A DNA stretch of 64,000 nt from positions 124,001-188,000 of the forward strand of contig NZ_SHKN01000002.1 of NCBI RefSeq assembly GCF_004217115.1, in the 5' to 3' direction. A program made the position numbers and the translations under genes. Source of the DNA: Ancylomarina subtilis. GTDB lineage: Bacteria > Bacteroidota > Bacteroidia > Bacteroidales > Marinifilaceae. The notes under the pieces were generated by a model. That model saw only the letters and a program-made list of their open reading frames with translations, ran no database searches and had not been told where the DNA came from. Shown one piece after another: positions 46,201 to 52,080 of this stretch (its first letter is position 1; each line of letters starts with the position of its first letter).

Positions 46201-46723
46201 GTTCAAAATAGATAATATGGTTTTGTACAAAAAGTGGTGTTTTGATGATCCATCCTCCATTCTTAGTGAAGTAAATATCCTCGTTATAAGTATGTCCTGC
46301 AAAGTCGATTTCGTTATTAGGTGTGGACGCACTAAAATATAAGGGCTTTAATAAATCCAAAAGCATATTGGTGCCAAGCTTTAGTCCTCCATATATCGTT
46401 AAGAAATGAGCGGGATCATTATCGGCTTTAAGGGTTGGTAAATTTGTCACTTTTGACCAATCCATATTCGCACACTTGGCCACATCATTGATGATTACTT
46501 CAGCACCCGGAACCGGGAACGAGTTTTCATCAAAGAAAACATTATCGCTGAAATTTGGGACAGCTGCGTCCGGATTGATTTGACCACCAGGTTGATCACT
46601 CCAGTGTTGAATTTCATTCCAGTTTCCGGAACCTCCAATCCAATAAAAATCTTTTGCGTTAACAACATTCGAAAAGGACAGTAGGACAATAATATAAATT
46701 AAGCTGATTGCTTTTGTGTTCAT
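37229..46723 (-). CDS. Giant T9SS type-B surface adhesin with SprB-like repeats
   Basis: A 3,164-aa secreted protein with a signal peptide (about 1-24). Residues about 25-1880 hold five modules that each open with a W-x-G-GxWx-NW pattern and a CVPTxxDNVxF-type strand (FYWIGGSGNWNEIQHWS, LYWVGGSGTWDDPNHWS). A short Ig/PKD-like segment follows. Residues about 1940-3070 contain fourteen SprB-type repeats of 75-88 residues, each starting like CYGxxDG and containing GGxxPYxxxW, as in flavobacterial gliding adhesin SprB. The C-terminus (about 3075-3164), with FTPNQDGYNDYWDI and IYDRLGTTVY, is the CHU_C/type-B T9SS sorting domain. I chose the ATG at 46723. PorP/SprF follows. Whether it serves gliding or attachment is unknown. 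Confidence 0.95.
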   Translation of the reverse strand: MNTKAISLIYIIVLLSFSNVVNAKDFYWIGGSGNWNEIQHWSDQPGGQINPDAAVPNFSDNVFFDENSFPVPGAEVIINDVAKCANMDWSKVTNLPTLKADNDPAHFLTIYGGLKLGTNMLLDLLKPLYFSASTPNNEIDFAGHTYNEDIYFTKNGGWIIKTPLFVQNHIIYFEQGNLSFEADITCAQIIADKPISKTWNFNNSNIILTESGASILKINTDNLNLNPGNSKITATGTGASIDISGSSTINLYDVEFQKNGAGVYNEALKVNFNQVEFLAGGSLKGSNQFQNLIFTKGNSYQIYSGGDQTIQNLFTAEGSCSQHISISGVDGSGTLIANTTSFDFLKIKNIIASGTAAPFNAPSSFNLGGNTGWNITSPLPQNYSWIGGTDNKWNTAANWDGNCVPSRIDNATINGSFNVEIDAEAECNDLSLSNDVNLSGSATLNIFGSLDAGSAVWNLLGNCRFEGDANHTISILNNFKGDVYFSGNGNWQLLTELKIPDHALYLESGTITSNNNNLELNQFISIGDSNRSLDLGTSTVRLNGIFYKTWDIEGSHFSIPNSDYLIELIQQTAGFYNNHISTISYNKVYFIDPREKANLSNASSAPVNFKELHFFAGANISGDHNYDSFILSAGKTYLFEAGSKQKILNKDDFIAEGSCSEFIYLTGNGGVSTIISDVNSDRISNVQITDLEVTGGVTLSGGLNAYSSFGISNYSGWNIIPKGSSEDFTWKGTEDSDWFNPKNWNPECVPTRLDNVFFNASDITPGGSTTITLNGIRVPECNNVIWTNAATLKFDGSSDFHIYGNLDFSSLPSASFTYNGIIYFKSENDVTINLDQVILSNDVVFEGTIQEDNTWSAGSWTIASDFKTSGDIKLERGKLISNSYSITCDELYSNFSDVRTLQLDASTLNLKGIFLSPGDLNFDAGTSEIIVGENGKVEVTNGTEVVAFNNITFDQETGTALFSIRDEAVSFNQIDLKSNANFLYRGFDVESLILNQGKTYKFTEGEIYNIGDLAAIGACEGTIDISSLSAGSETTFNSKNGNPISVTQVNLIDVFATPAATFTANNSIDLGHNEGWTFATAPATRNLYWVGGSGTWDDPNHWSETSGGSPGACVPTALDNVYFDINSFSGKNQVVSTGSGDIRCRTMDWRGSESTSPIFQMGAIDISSVYVYGSFILNENLTVDLPDVDFYFRSTEKGNTLILHDFIFPKDVTFDGINGEWTLANNLEVDGNLILDNGGFITAGFNVSCNYFESSDLTSAGKIRTLDIRNSQFTVLGYENSFSVNIDVAGLFNPQTLTLLSDESEIIIESEKAFVIGGQMTSNATFNKIRFNNEGSFSSQLLLTRINDLTYEQGGELNGTLDIGKLTLNKGTKPNTFEFESNVTFPIEEFTALGSCNFPINIRGSKSGKQANLEVKTSVNVNFTELTDINGVGSSVAYIANNSLENTNVTNWTVNPVTAIDLYWVGNGLNDEWSNHLNWSKTSGGVSEGCVPTELDNVFFDDKSFLGSKTVLINSDARCHNITWTDAVDPSSIFKVQSQLDVHGFLDFSQNMTLEMSGDLKFKGDGLTADKPIDFAGKTLDGDIYFDGQDQSWILQNDLSTTGDLFLDNGSLCCNDKNPSEMRSYNLSINSFSSINPSPLASRKLDISGSIVTVNAEKFKSWSMIFIGSPLEFTAVNSELYFPKKGGIYCESSNDVKFGDAIFDGYGEIDINGNGFETGKGEFKTVIFGEQGQIFGDHTIYNLEFTLGYGENTIQAGRTINLTNDLIMEGVNCSLIYLKSSVDGQLAFINSTKQQFIYHASLEDIKMTDANVPHRVIGKFINVDNSTQGWLDTPADDDDEQDKFKETLPVREEWCSSSASLDHVTYFPINDRTTFKWAFKGPADPDFNNLDGETSATIVVNESGFYRVEINYNNPNGDPCLLYSTIEVVMNTTSNIVIEFTTTNVQCYGNSDGFIKAVAQNGNAPYTFFWKDETGNTVDASSPIGTNESLASKLAPGKYFVQVKDEKGCDQTSSVDIFNAYEMFINNITKKDLKCFNVSDGEINIDATGGTGTLSYYLDDNLASANNTGLSADEYLVHVQDGNNCKSTEESVEILSPEEITFDFASSGLLCAGDKNGTIDPQIKGGVAPYNINWTGSNGYSSTSTTISDLEGATYTIEVTDANNCVYTSPFELIEPEEIVLSDINVKDANCFGESSGEIFVEADKGTAPYTYTLDATTNSTGQFNDLAANTYSLKVTDDNSCVKLQDITIKEPIEMGFVVSDNISPTCNDLKDGIINIVPYGGNYDYTFSWSGPNDFRSYTKNNTGLDFGDYVLLLKDKKECTLEETVSLIKNPPLQLGLVIEEEVTALGANDGSFRLEILGGTIPYTYTVTGPNGFSQFSPSFFDEDKALFENLEGGLYTVTITDESSCGSITKDIMLPEGNLLIAQIIDQEDVSCTGYNDGALNATAIGGDGNYTYTWSGPSGFTANTKSVSALVPGTYTLTVQSAGQSATDQTIILEPVPLTATSNPNDVACFNEPNGSIELDISGGTKPYSIFWTGDRGLFSHSDKIYDLAKGDYDYTITDARGCILSNTVTINQPDAVSIEQEHTDITEVGLRDGTITATATGGTPPYTIFISGPHEYSKKSINNQAGIYTIDFLEQGVYIIEVLDANECRDITETRIYEPEKMVVSLVSKTTPICHGGDKGSIEVIIEDGSGDYTLSWEADNHYKNTINLTASNTSKIENLKAGYYTLAVTDNVTNEVIIFEQEVSEPDLVEIEYGVDNISCFGRTDGSINIYPKGGTPNYTYEWTGVDPGRINLEDQADLSTGSYTVKISDSQNCSSDVYTFEIESPEEFLGVSSIVEPLCYGDKNGEVELDITSGAIPYTINWNTGAITKNIYNLRIGTYSYTVVDNENCIFDGTVELTQPDSLIAEINTFNDVRCYGLNNGEATATVSGGSIPYNFNWSNGETTQVISNLRPKKYELIVTDKNNCQDTASVLIQEPEELLLRAEANRPTVEGANDGAIFSKVFGGIPNYTTTWEIEKGADMWSMLSETDLKIDNLDRGKYKLTLSDQNSCSIDTIINLEYLYDRIIEIPKSFTPNQDGYNDYWDILRIEYIQRLKIVIYDRLGTTVYVFSGTGNEYKGNPWTGTNKNSHLPIGSYYYAIEADDSKPLIGTVTIIR

Positions 46724-47134
46724 GGTGAAAATCAAAAAAGTTGCATATTATTTAATCATATAAAATCAAGAGTTGATTCCTGTTCTTAAATAATAAAAAG
46801 AGGAATAGCTGTATGTGATGTAAAAATAAGCTAATTAATTGTAAAAAGCATCAAAATCATGACTAATGGAATGTTTTGACATGTAAAAATATTTTGAGGG
46901 ATTAACATATAGGTTGATTTTTTGGTTCGTGGATGAAAAAATGAGAATTCAGGTTTAAAATACTAAAAGCTGTCTAATATTTCGGCTTAATCAGGATCTT
47001 AAAATTATTATGTGTTCATTTTGTGTGGATTATGATGCGTATATCGTTCTTTAAAACAAGAAAACCACACAAAAGTTGAATGAATTCAAGCTTTGTGTGG
47101 TCGTTTGTTCGTGTCTTTTAATGAGACTTGTCTT
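46724..47134. other. Intergenic region upstream of the adhesin operon
   Basis: About 410 AT-rich bases between the adhesin ATG and the stop of the 421-aa secreted-protein gene. It holds the terminator of that gene at 47065-47100. No clear TAnnTTTG promoter for the adhesin was found on the minus strand. No RNA gene or coding sequence was recognised. Confidence 0.4.
47065..47100 (-). terminator. Terminator after the 421-aa secreted-protein gene
   Basis: A long stem whose outer arms CCACACAAA and TTTGTGTGG pair perfectly, with a further inner TTGAA/TTCAA pairing. On the minus strand it is followed by TTTTCTTGTTTT. It lies about 35 bases after the stop. Confidence 0.85.
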
Positions 47135-48400
47135 CTATTCTGTGAAGACAATTTTTTCAAGCTCATCCCATTTTATTATATGGTATGAATCTGAGGATGT
47201 AAAAATAATAATGCCCGCGTTTTTATTGGATACATCAGCTTGATCGCCCAAAAATAATTTTTCTCCACTTTTGAGTTCAATGGAAGAATAGTCTTCAGCC
47301 ATTGGTTTGATACTCTCAATATTTCTGAATGGTATAGAGAATTTAATATCATCATTATAACCATTTAATAATTCTGAGTCCATGGCTTCGTCTAAATCAT
47401 AAACAATAACGCCTTCAAATTCGTTTCCGGATTTTGTGTAAACCTTACCATAAAGTCTTTCGCTGTCAGGGAATAATGTGTCACATAAGTTTTCTGTTGC
47501 AACCCCGTTCATAATTTCAAACGAAATAAAATGCTTCCAGTGAAAATCAGCCCTTCCAATATTGGGTAGGCTCATGATAATTCCCTTGTTACTGTTATTG
47601 ACATCATTACTGCCATATAGTTTTATTTCTCTTCCCGAGTTGAGTTTTACCAGACAGGCGTTTTCTTGTTTTGTAATGCATTTTATTTTTCGGAAAGGTA
47701 TCTTAAGATTGCCATCAGAGGAGTTGCCATCCAATTTATCATCCAATAATCGTTCATCGTGATCCCACTGAACAAATCCTGTAAATTCCCCTTGAGTGGT
47801 TGTGAGCTTGCCATAAATGCCTTGTCCAAAAGAGTCGTTTGGTTTTTGAGTAGGGCGGAAAAACTTGATGATATCGATTTTATTCCAATTTACGTTGAGT
47901 AGTCCCAATTCGATATCTAGAATTGATACTCGTGTGTTTACATCATTGGAGCCGCCGTTTAGGTTAATGAATTTTTCTGATTTAAGTTCTAAATTAACGC
48001 TTTCTCTTCCTGTTACCGTAATGGATTTTATATCACCAAACCGGCATTGAAATTGTCTGGAAAATGAACCTGTGTTTTGTCTGTTTGTGTGAATCGATAT
48101 GTTGACCCAATTGTCTGAATGTGATGAAGACTTGTAGCTAGTCTTGAAATTTGACTTGTTCAGGTATTTTATATAGGGGTTTGAAGTCTTTTCAGAATTG
48201 AAGATATCAGACAAGAAGACTTCCTCGTCACCCCATCGAATTGGACCTTCGTAAGTTTTTCCCTCAACAGTAGTAATACTTCCGTATAGCATGCACTTGC
48301 TTTGTGCAAATAATGGATTGGATTCGATTATGAGTCCGGTAAGCAGAGTAAATAAAGTCACTAGCTTCAACCAGGCTTGAGTGTGTTGAGATGTTTTCAT
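47135..48400 (-). CDS. Secreted triple-repeat protein of unknown function
   Basis: A 421-aa exported protein with a signal peptide (about residues 1-32, ending near ESNPLFAQS). The mature part is made of three repeats of roughly 105-180 residues. Each starts like YGKxxTxxGxxFxGxVxWDxDE (CMLYGSITTVEGKTYEGPI; YGKLTTTQGEFTGFVQWDHD; YGKVYTKSGNEFEGVIVYDL), the second and third then have an IPFRxIxxI element, and all three contain a block like LxSGxxixLxGxxDVNxxNxGI. No lipobox, T9SS domain or catalytic motif was seen. I do not recognise the family. The repeated DVN...GI and WD.DE patterns suggest a repeated beta domain. It ends at a strong terminator and stands apart from the ABC operon. Confidence 0.7.
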   Translation of the reverse strand: MKTSQHTQAWLKLVTLFTLLTGLIIESNPLFAQSKCMLYGSITTVEGKTYEGPIRWGDEEVFLSDIFNSEKTSNPYIKYLNKSNFKTSYKSSSHSDNWVNISIHTNRQNTGSFSRQFQCRFGDIKSITVTGRESVNLELKSEKFINLNGGSNDVNTRVSILDIELGLLNVNWNKIDIIKFFRPTQKPNDSFGQGIYGKLTTTQGEFTGFVQWDHDERLLDDKLDGNSSDGNLKIPFRKIKCITKQENACLVKLNSGREIKLYGSNDVNNSNKGIIMSLPNIGRADFHWKHFISFEIMNGVATENLCDTLFPDSERLYGKVYTKSGNEFEGVIVYDLDEAMDSELLNGYNDDIKFSIPFRNIESIKPMAEDYSSIELKSGEKLFLGDQADVSNKNAGIIIFTSSDSYHIIKWDELEKIVFTE

Positions 48401-48563
48401 TGTAAGTAAGCATTAAAAAATTCAAGTTGCTTATTAAACGAACAGGCGTCTCAAAAGTTACAGCTGATCTAAAAAATAAAATATTGTTCTCTTTTTAATA
48501 ATATTCTGCACTTTCTGTAAGGGGACGATTTGGTGCAAATGTTTGAAACGAATCGTTTTTTTT

Positions 48564-48848
48564 TTATTGTTTTTTTCTAAACAGAATTTGAATGATTTTG
48601 GCTGCTTCGATAGGGGGATAAATTTGCATTAATTCCCAGGTTTTATCGTAGTCAGCAATTGTTTTTTTTAACTGATAGATCTTTAATAAATCTTCTGTAA
48701 TACCATCTTTAATGTCATGCTCACCAACTTCCCATGGAAATGATTCTAAGCGGTATAGGCATTTAAGATTTTTCGACTCAATCTTAACCTCAACTTCGGT
48801 TAATTCTGCTCCTACATTGATAGGTAGCGGGATGCATAATTCTCTCAT
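48564..48848 (-). CDS. Small protein at the end of the ABC exporter operon
   Basis: A 94-aa protein with no signal peptide or membrane segment and no motif I recognise. It opens with IPLPINVGAELTEVEVKIE, which reads as two beta strands, and ends in a helical, basic stretch. It starts 31 bases after the 809-aa permease gene, so it is probably the last gene of that operon. The function is unknown. Confidence 0.6.
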   Translation of the reverse strand: MRELCIPLPINVGAELTEVEVKIESKNLKCLYRLESFPWEVGEHDIKDGITEDLLKIYQLKKTIADYDKTWELMQIYPPIEAAKIIQILFRKKQ

Positions 48849-48879
48849 CGTGTTGCTTTATATGATGTTTATTAGATAA

Positions 48880-51309
48880 CTATTCGTATTTAATTACCAT
48901 AATCGGATCTGATTTTGCGGCATTGAACGATTGCCATGACACAGTAAAAAGACCGATGATGAGTGTGATAACCAGGGTTGCTATGAATACCCATGCGTGT
49001 ATAATGGTTCTGTAAGGAAAATCTTGTAACCAAATGTTAAGAGCCCAATAAGCAATAGGGATAGCGATAAAATTAGAAATGATTATAAGTTTGAGAAATT
49101 CTTGAGTTAATAGCGAAACAATATGATTGGTTGATGCACCTAAGACTTTACGGATACCAAGTTCTTTTTTGCGTTGTTCAGTCATAAAGGATGATAGGCC
49201 AAACAGTCCCATTGAAGCGATTAGAATACTGATGACTGAAAAAATAATAAATATGAGAGTTAAGCGTTCTTCCGTTTTAAATCTCTTATCAATTTTATCA
49301 TCCAAAAAGGAATAATGGAATGCATGATTGGGGCTAAAGCTTTTCCATATTTTTTGGATGTAGGCTATGCTTTCACTTTGTTTGTTTTTTTTGATTTTAA
49401 TATGGATAACATCTCTATCTTCAGGTTCTTCAGAGATAAATAAACTGAGTGGTTCTATTGTTGTACTTAGTGTTTGATAATGAAAATCGTGGATGACGCC
49501 AATGACTTTACCTGATCTCACATCTTTGTGTTCTCCAAAAGCAACGCCAAATTGCAGTTTTTTACCAATGGCGTTGGAGCCCCATTTAAATTTTCGACTT
49601 GCAGACTGGTTTATTATAAAAGCTGAGGTTGAGTCGGTTTTAATTGCTCTGCTGAATTTGCGTCCCTGTATCAATTTAAGGTTCATTAGATCGATATAAT
49701 CAAAGTCAATTACATTAAAATTTAATGCATATTCTTTCATCCCGTTGGCTTCTTCGTAAAGGTGAACGGTTTTTGAATTCGAAAACCCGATTAAGGAATT
49801 GGAGGTCGCAACAGCTTCAATATTCGGGTTTTTCTTTAGTTCAGTTTTAAAAAGATCCATTCTTACTCTGAGAGATGAGTCGCGAATTGGAGCCACAACA
49901 ATATTTTCTTTATCAAATCCCATATCTATATTTTTCAGGAAGAAGAGCTGGGTAATGACGATGATCGTCCCACTAATCATGATAGCAGAAACTGTAAATT
50001 GGCAAACAACCAAAATTTGCCTTAAAAGCTTATTCCCACTTCTGGCTTTTCGCCGTTTTTCAAGAATAGATACGGGTTGAAATGAGGATAAATAAAAAGC
50101 GGGGTAAAATCCGGATACAATGCCAAGGAATAAAGCTATTGCGATAATAGATAAGATGACATCCGGAGTTTGAAAAATGCTTAGAACCATGTTCTTGTTG
50201 AGGAACATATTGAAAAACGGAAGAATCAGCTCTACAATTATGATCGCAATAATTAGGGCGGCAAAAGTAAGACTTAAACTTTCCAATAGGAACAGACGAA
50301 AAATGTTCTCTTTTTGTGCGCCAACAACTTTGCGCATACCAACCTCTTTGGCCCTTTTGCTTGATCTGGCAGTGGCCATATTTATATAGTTGATTCCCGC
50401 AATTGAAAGGATAAATATGGCGATAACCATTAAAATGTAGATGTGTTTTATATTTCCCGTGGGGGCATCCCAGTTTAAATCTGATTTTAAATGTATGTCT
50501 GGAAGTTTTTGAAATATGATTTTGAAATCAATACCAAATTGCTCACCAAAATCAGTCATATACTTTTCATAATAAAGCGGGAACTTTTTTTCGACCTGAT
50601 CAATAGAATGGTTTTCTTTGAGTAAGATAAAGGTGTAATAGCTAATATTCCAAAACGCAATTGGATCAGTTGTGTTAAAATCATCCTCACCACTTTGTTC
50701 AACCAGAGTACTTATGGAATACAGGATATTGAACCTAAAATGCGAATTGGATGGGATGTCTTTAATAACACCAGTGACCGTAAACTTGTACGTGTCATCA
50801 ACCCAGATGACTTTGTTAATAGGATCTTCATCTCCGAAATATTTGTTAGCCAGCGTTTCATTTAATACAACAGAAAAAGGTTGTGTAAGTGCCTTTTTAG
50901 GGTCACCTTTTATTAAATTGTAGGAGAAAACATCAAAAAGAGTGGAGTCCGTATAGGCAATATGTTCCTCGTAAAAATCGTTGTTTTGATATTTTATTTG
51001 TTGTTTTCGCGTTGGTATAAACCGAACATATTCTTCTACTTCAGGGAAGTATTGTTTAAAGGTTGGCCCCATAGGTAAAGCTGAAGTGGCCGTACGATCG
51101 CGATTCCCGTTGAGAACAAAGTCAGATCCAATTCGGTAAATCCGATCGTGTTTCAGGTTGTATTTGTCGTAGGAATATTCATCGCGAATAAATAAAGTGA
51201 TTAAGATTGTGCAGACTAATCCTATGGACAATCCGGCCATGTTAATGGCGGAATAGAACTTATTCCTGGATATATTTCGAATAATAGTTTTGAGGAAATT
51301 TTTGAGCAT
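48880..51309 (-). CDS. MacB/FtsX-type ABC transporter permease (809 aa)
   Basis: An inner-membrane ABC permease with the duplicated MacB-type layout of Bacteroidota: an N-terminal helix (SAINMAGLSIGLVCTILITL), a periplasmic MacB_PCD-like domain, an FtsX-like block of three helices, then a second helix-periplasmic-domain-FtsX unit ending in DPIMVIKYE. Helix-flanking motifs SSKRAKEVGMRKVVGAQKE and QRKKELGIRKVLGASTN mark the coupling helices that contact the ATPase. MacB-family permeases use ATP to move the periplasmic domain (mechanotransmission) and export lipoproteins, peptides or drugs. The ATPase gene is 47 bases upstream and a paralogous 782-aa permease precedes that. The cargo is unknown. 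Confidence 0.93.
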   Translation of the reverse strand: MLKNFLKTIIRNISRNKFYSAINMAGLSIGLVCTILITLFIRDEYSYDKYNLKHDRIYRIGSDFVLNGNRDRTATSALPMGPTFKQYFPEVEEYVRFIPTRKQQIKYQNNDFYEEHIAYTDSTLFDVFSYNLIKGDPKKALTQPFSVVLNETLANKYFGDEDPINKVIWVDDTYKFTVTGVIKDIPSNSHFRFNILYSISTLVEQSGEDDFNTTDPIAFWNISYYTFILLKENHSIDQVEKKFPLYYEKYMTDFGEQFGIDFKIIFQKLPDIHLKSDLNWDAPTGNIKHIYILMVIAIFILSIAGINYINMATARSSKRAKEVGMRKVVGAQKENIFRLFLLESLSLTFAALIIAIIIVELILPFFNMFLNKNMVLSIFQTPDVILSIIAIALFLGIVSGFYPAFYLSSFQPVSILEKRRKARSGNKLLRQILVVCQFTVSAIMISGTIIVITQLFFLKNIDMGFDKENIVVAPIRDSSLRVRMDLFKTELKKNPNIEAVATSNSLIGFSNSKTVHLYEEANGMKEYALNFNVIDFDYIDLMNLKLIQGRKFSRAIKTDSTSAFIINQSASRKFKWGSNAIGKKLQFGVAFGEHKDVRSGKVIGVIHDFHYQTLSTTIEPLSLFISEEPEDRDVIHIKIKKNKQSESIAYIQKIWKSFSPNHAFHYSFLDDKIDKRFKTEERLTLIFIIFSVISILIASMGLFGLSSFMTEQRKKELGIRKVLGASTNHIVSLLTQEFLKLIIISNFIAIPIAYWALNIWLQDFPYRTIIHAWVFIATLVITLIIGLFTVSWQSFNAAKSDPIMVIKYE

Positions 51310-51356
51310 AGGATTGTTCGTTTATTCCATAAGTTGGTGTTTTGTATTTGAATGGA

Positions 51357-52040
51357 TTATAGTTTTTGTCTCATATTTTCAGTTACAATATGTCCATCGA
51401 AAAGTTGAATGATTCGATGTGAACGATCAGCATCTGAAGGGGAGTGGGTTACCATAACGATGGTTGTCCCTGTCTCGTTGAGTTGAGTCAGTAGATTCAT
51501 TACTTCTTCACCATTGGTAGAGTCAAGGTTTCCGGTCGGTTCATCGGCTAAAATAAGTTTAGGATTGGTGATAACAGCTCGGGCAATGGCAGCTCTTTGT
51601 TGTTGTCCTCCTGACAATTGTTGAGGGAAATGCTTGGCTCTGTGCATGATTTTCATTCTATCCAGAGTCTCATTGACACGTTTTTTACGTTCAGAACTTG
51701 AAACTTTCATGTAGAGTAGGGGGAGTTCTACATTTTCGTAAATGGTAAGTTCTTCAATCAAATTAAAACTTTGAAAAACAAAGCCAATGTTTTCTTTTCT
51801 AAGGTTGGTTCGTTGGCGCTCGTTGTAGCCGTCAACGCGTTCGTTATAGAAAAATAGTTCTCCACTGCTAGGGTTGTCCAATAAACCTAGAATATTCAGA
51901 AGCGTTGATTTCCCACAACCAGAAGGCCCCATGATAGCGACAAATTCACCTTCACTGATTTCCAGATTTACATTATTCAGAGCCGTAGTTTCCACCTCAT
52001 TGGTTCTGAATTTTTTCATTAAGTTGTTTGTTTTTATCAT
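51357..52040 (-). CDS. ABC transporter ATPase (MacB/LolD type)
   Basis: A 227-aa cytoplasmic ATP-binding subunit of the MacB/LolD/FtsE class. Walker [14 protein letters not shown]-loop [20 protein letters not shown] (the ENVELPL signature is typical of the class), ABC signature [14 protein letters not shown], Walker [14 protein letters not shown] and H-loop MVTHSP are all intact. It lies between two large permease genes with gaps of 40 and 47 bases, so it probably energises both. The likely assembly is one ATPase dimer with two paralogous permeases. Transcription should come from the sigma-54-type promoter upstream of the first permease. Confidence 0.96.
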   Translation of the reverse strand: MIKTNNLMKKFRTNEVETTALNNVNLEISEGEFVAIMGPSGCGKSTLLNILGLLDNPSSGELFFYNERVDGYNERQRTNLRKENIGFVFQSFNLIEELTIYENVELPLLYMKVSSSERKKRVNETLDRMKIMHRAKHFPQQLSGGQQQRAAIARAVITNPKLILADEPTGNLDSTNGEEVMNLLTQLNETGTTIVMVTHSPSDADRSHRIIQLFDGHIVTENMRQKL

Positions 52041-52080
52041 GATATTTTAAAGTTCAGATTGTGAAAAATAGTGTTTGATT

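Noticed and set aside
37229-46723. Several long antisense reading frames inside the adhesin gene
   Set aside because: They are shadows of a single continuous 3,164-codon frame with a signal peptide and known domains, and show no motifs of their own.
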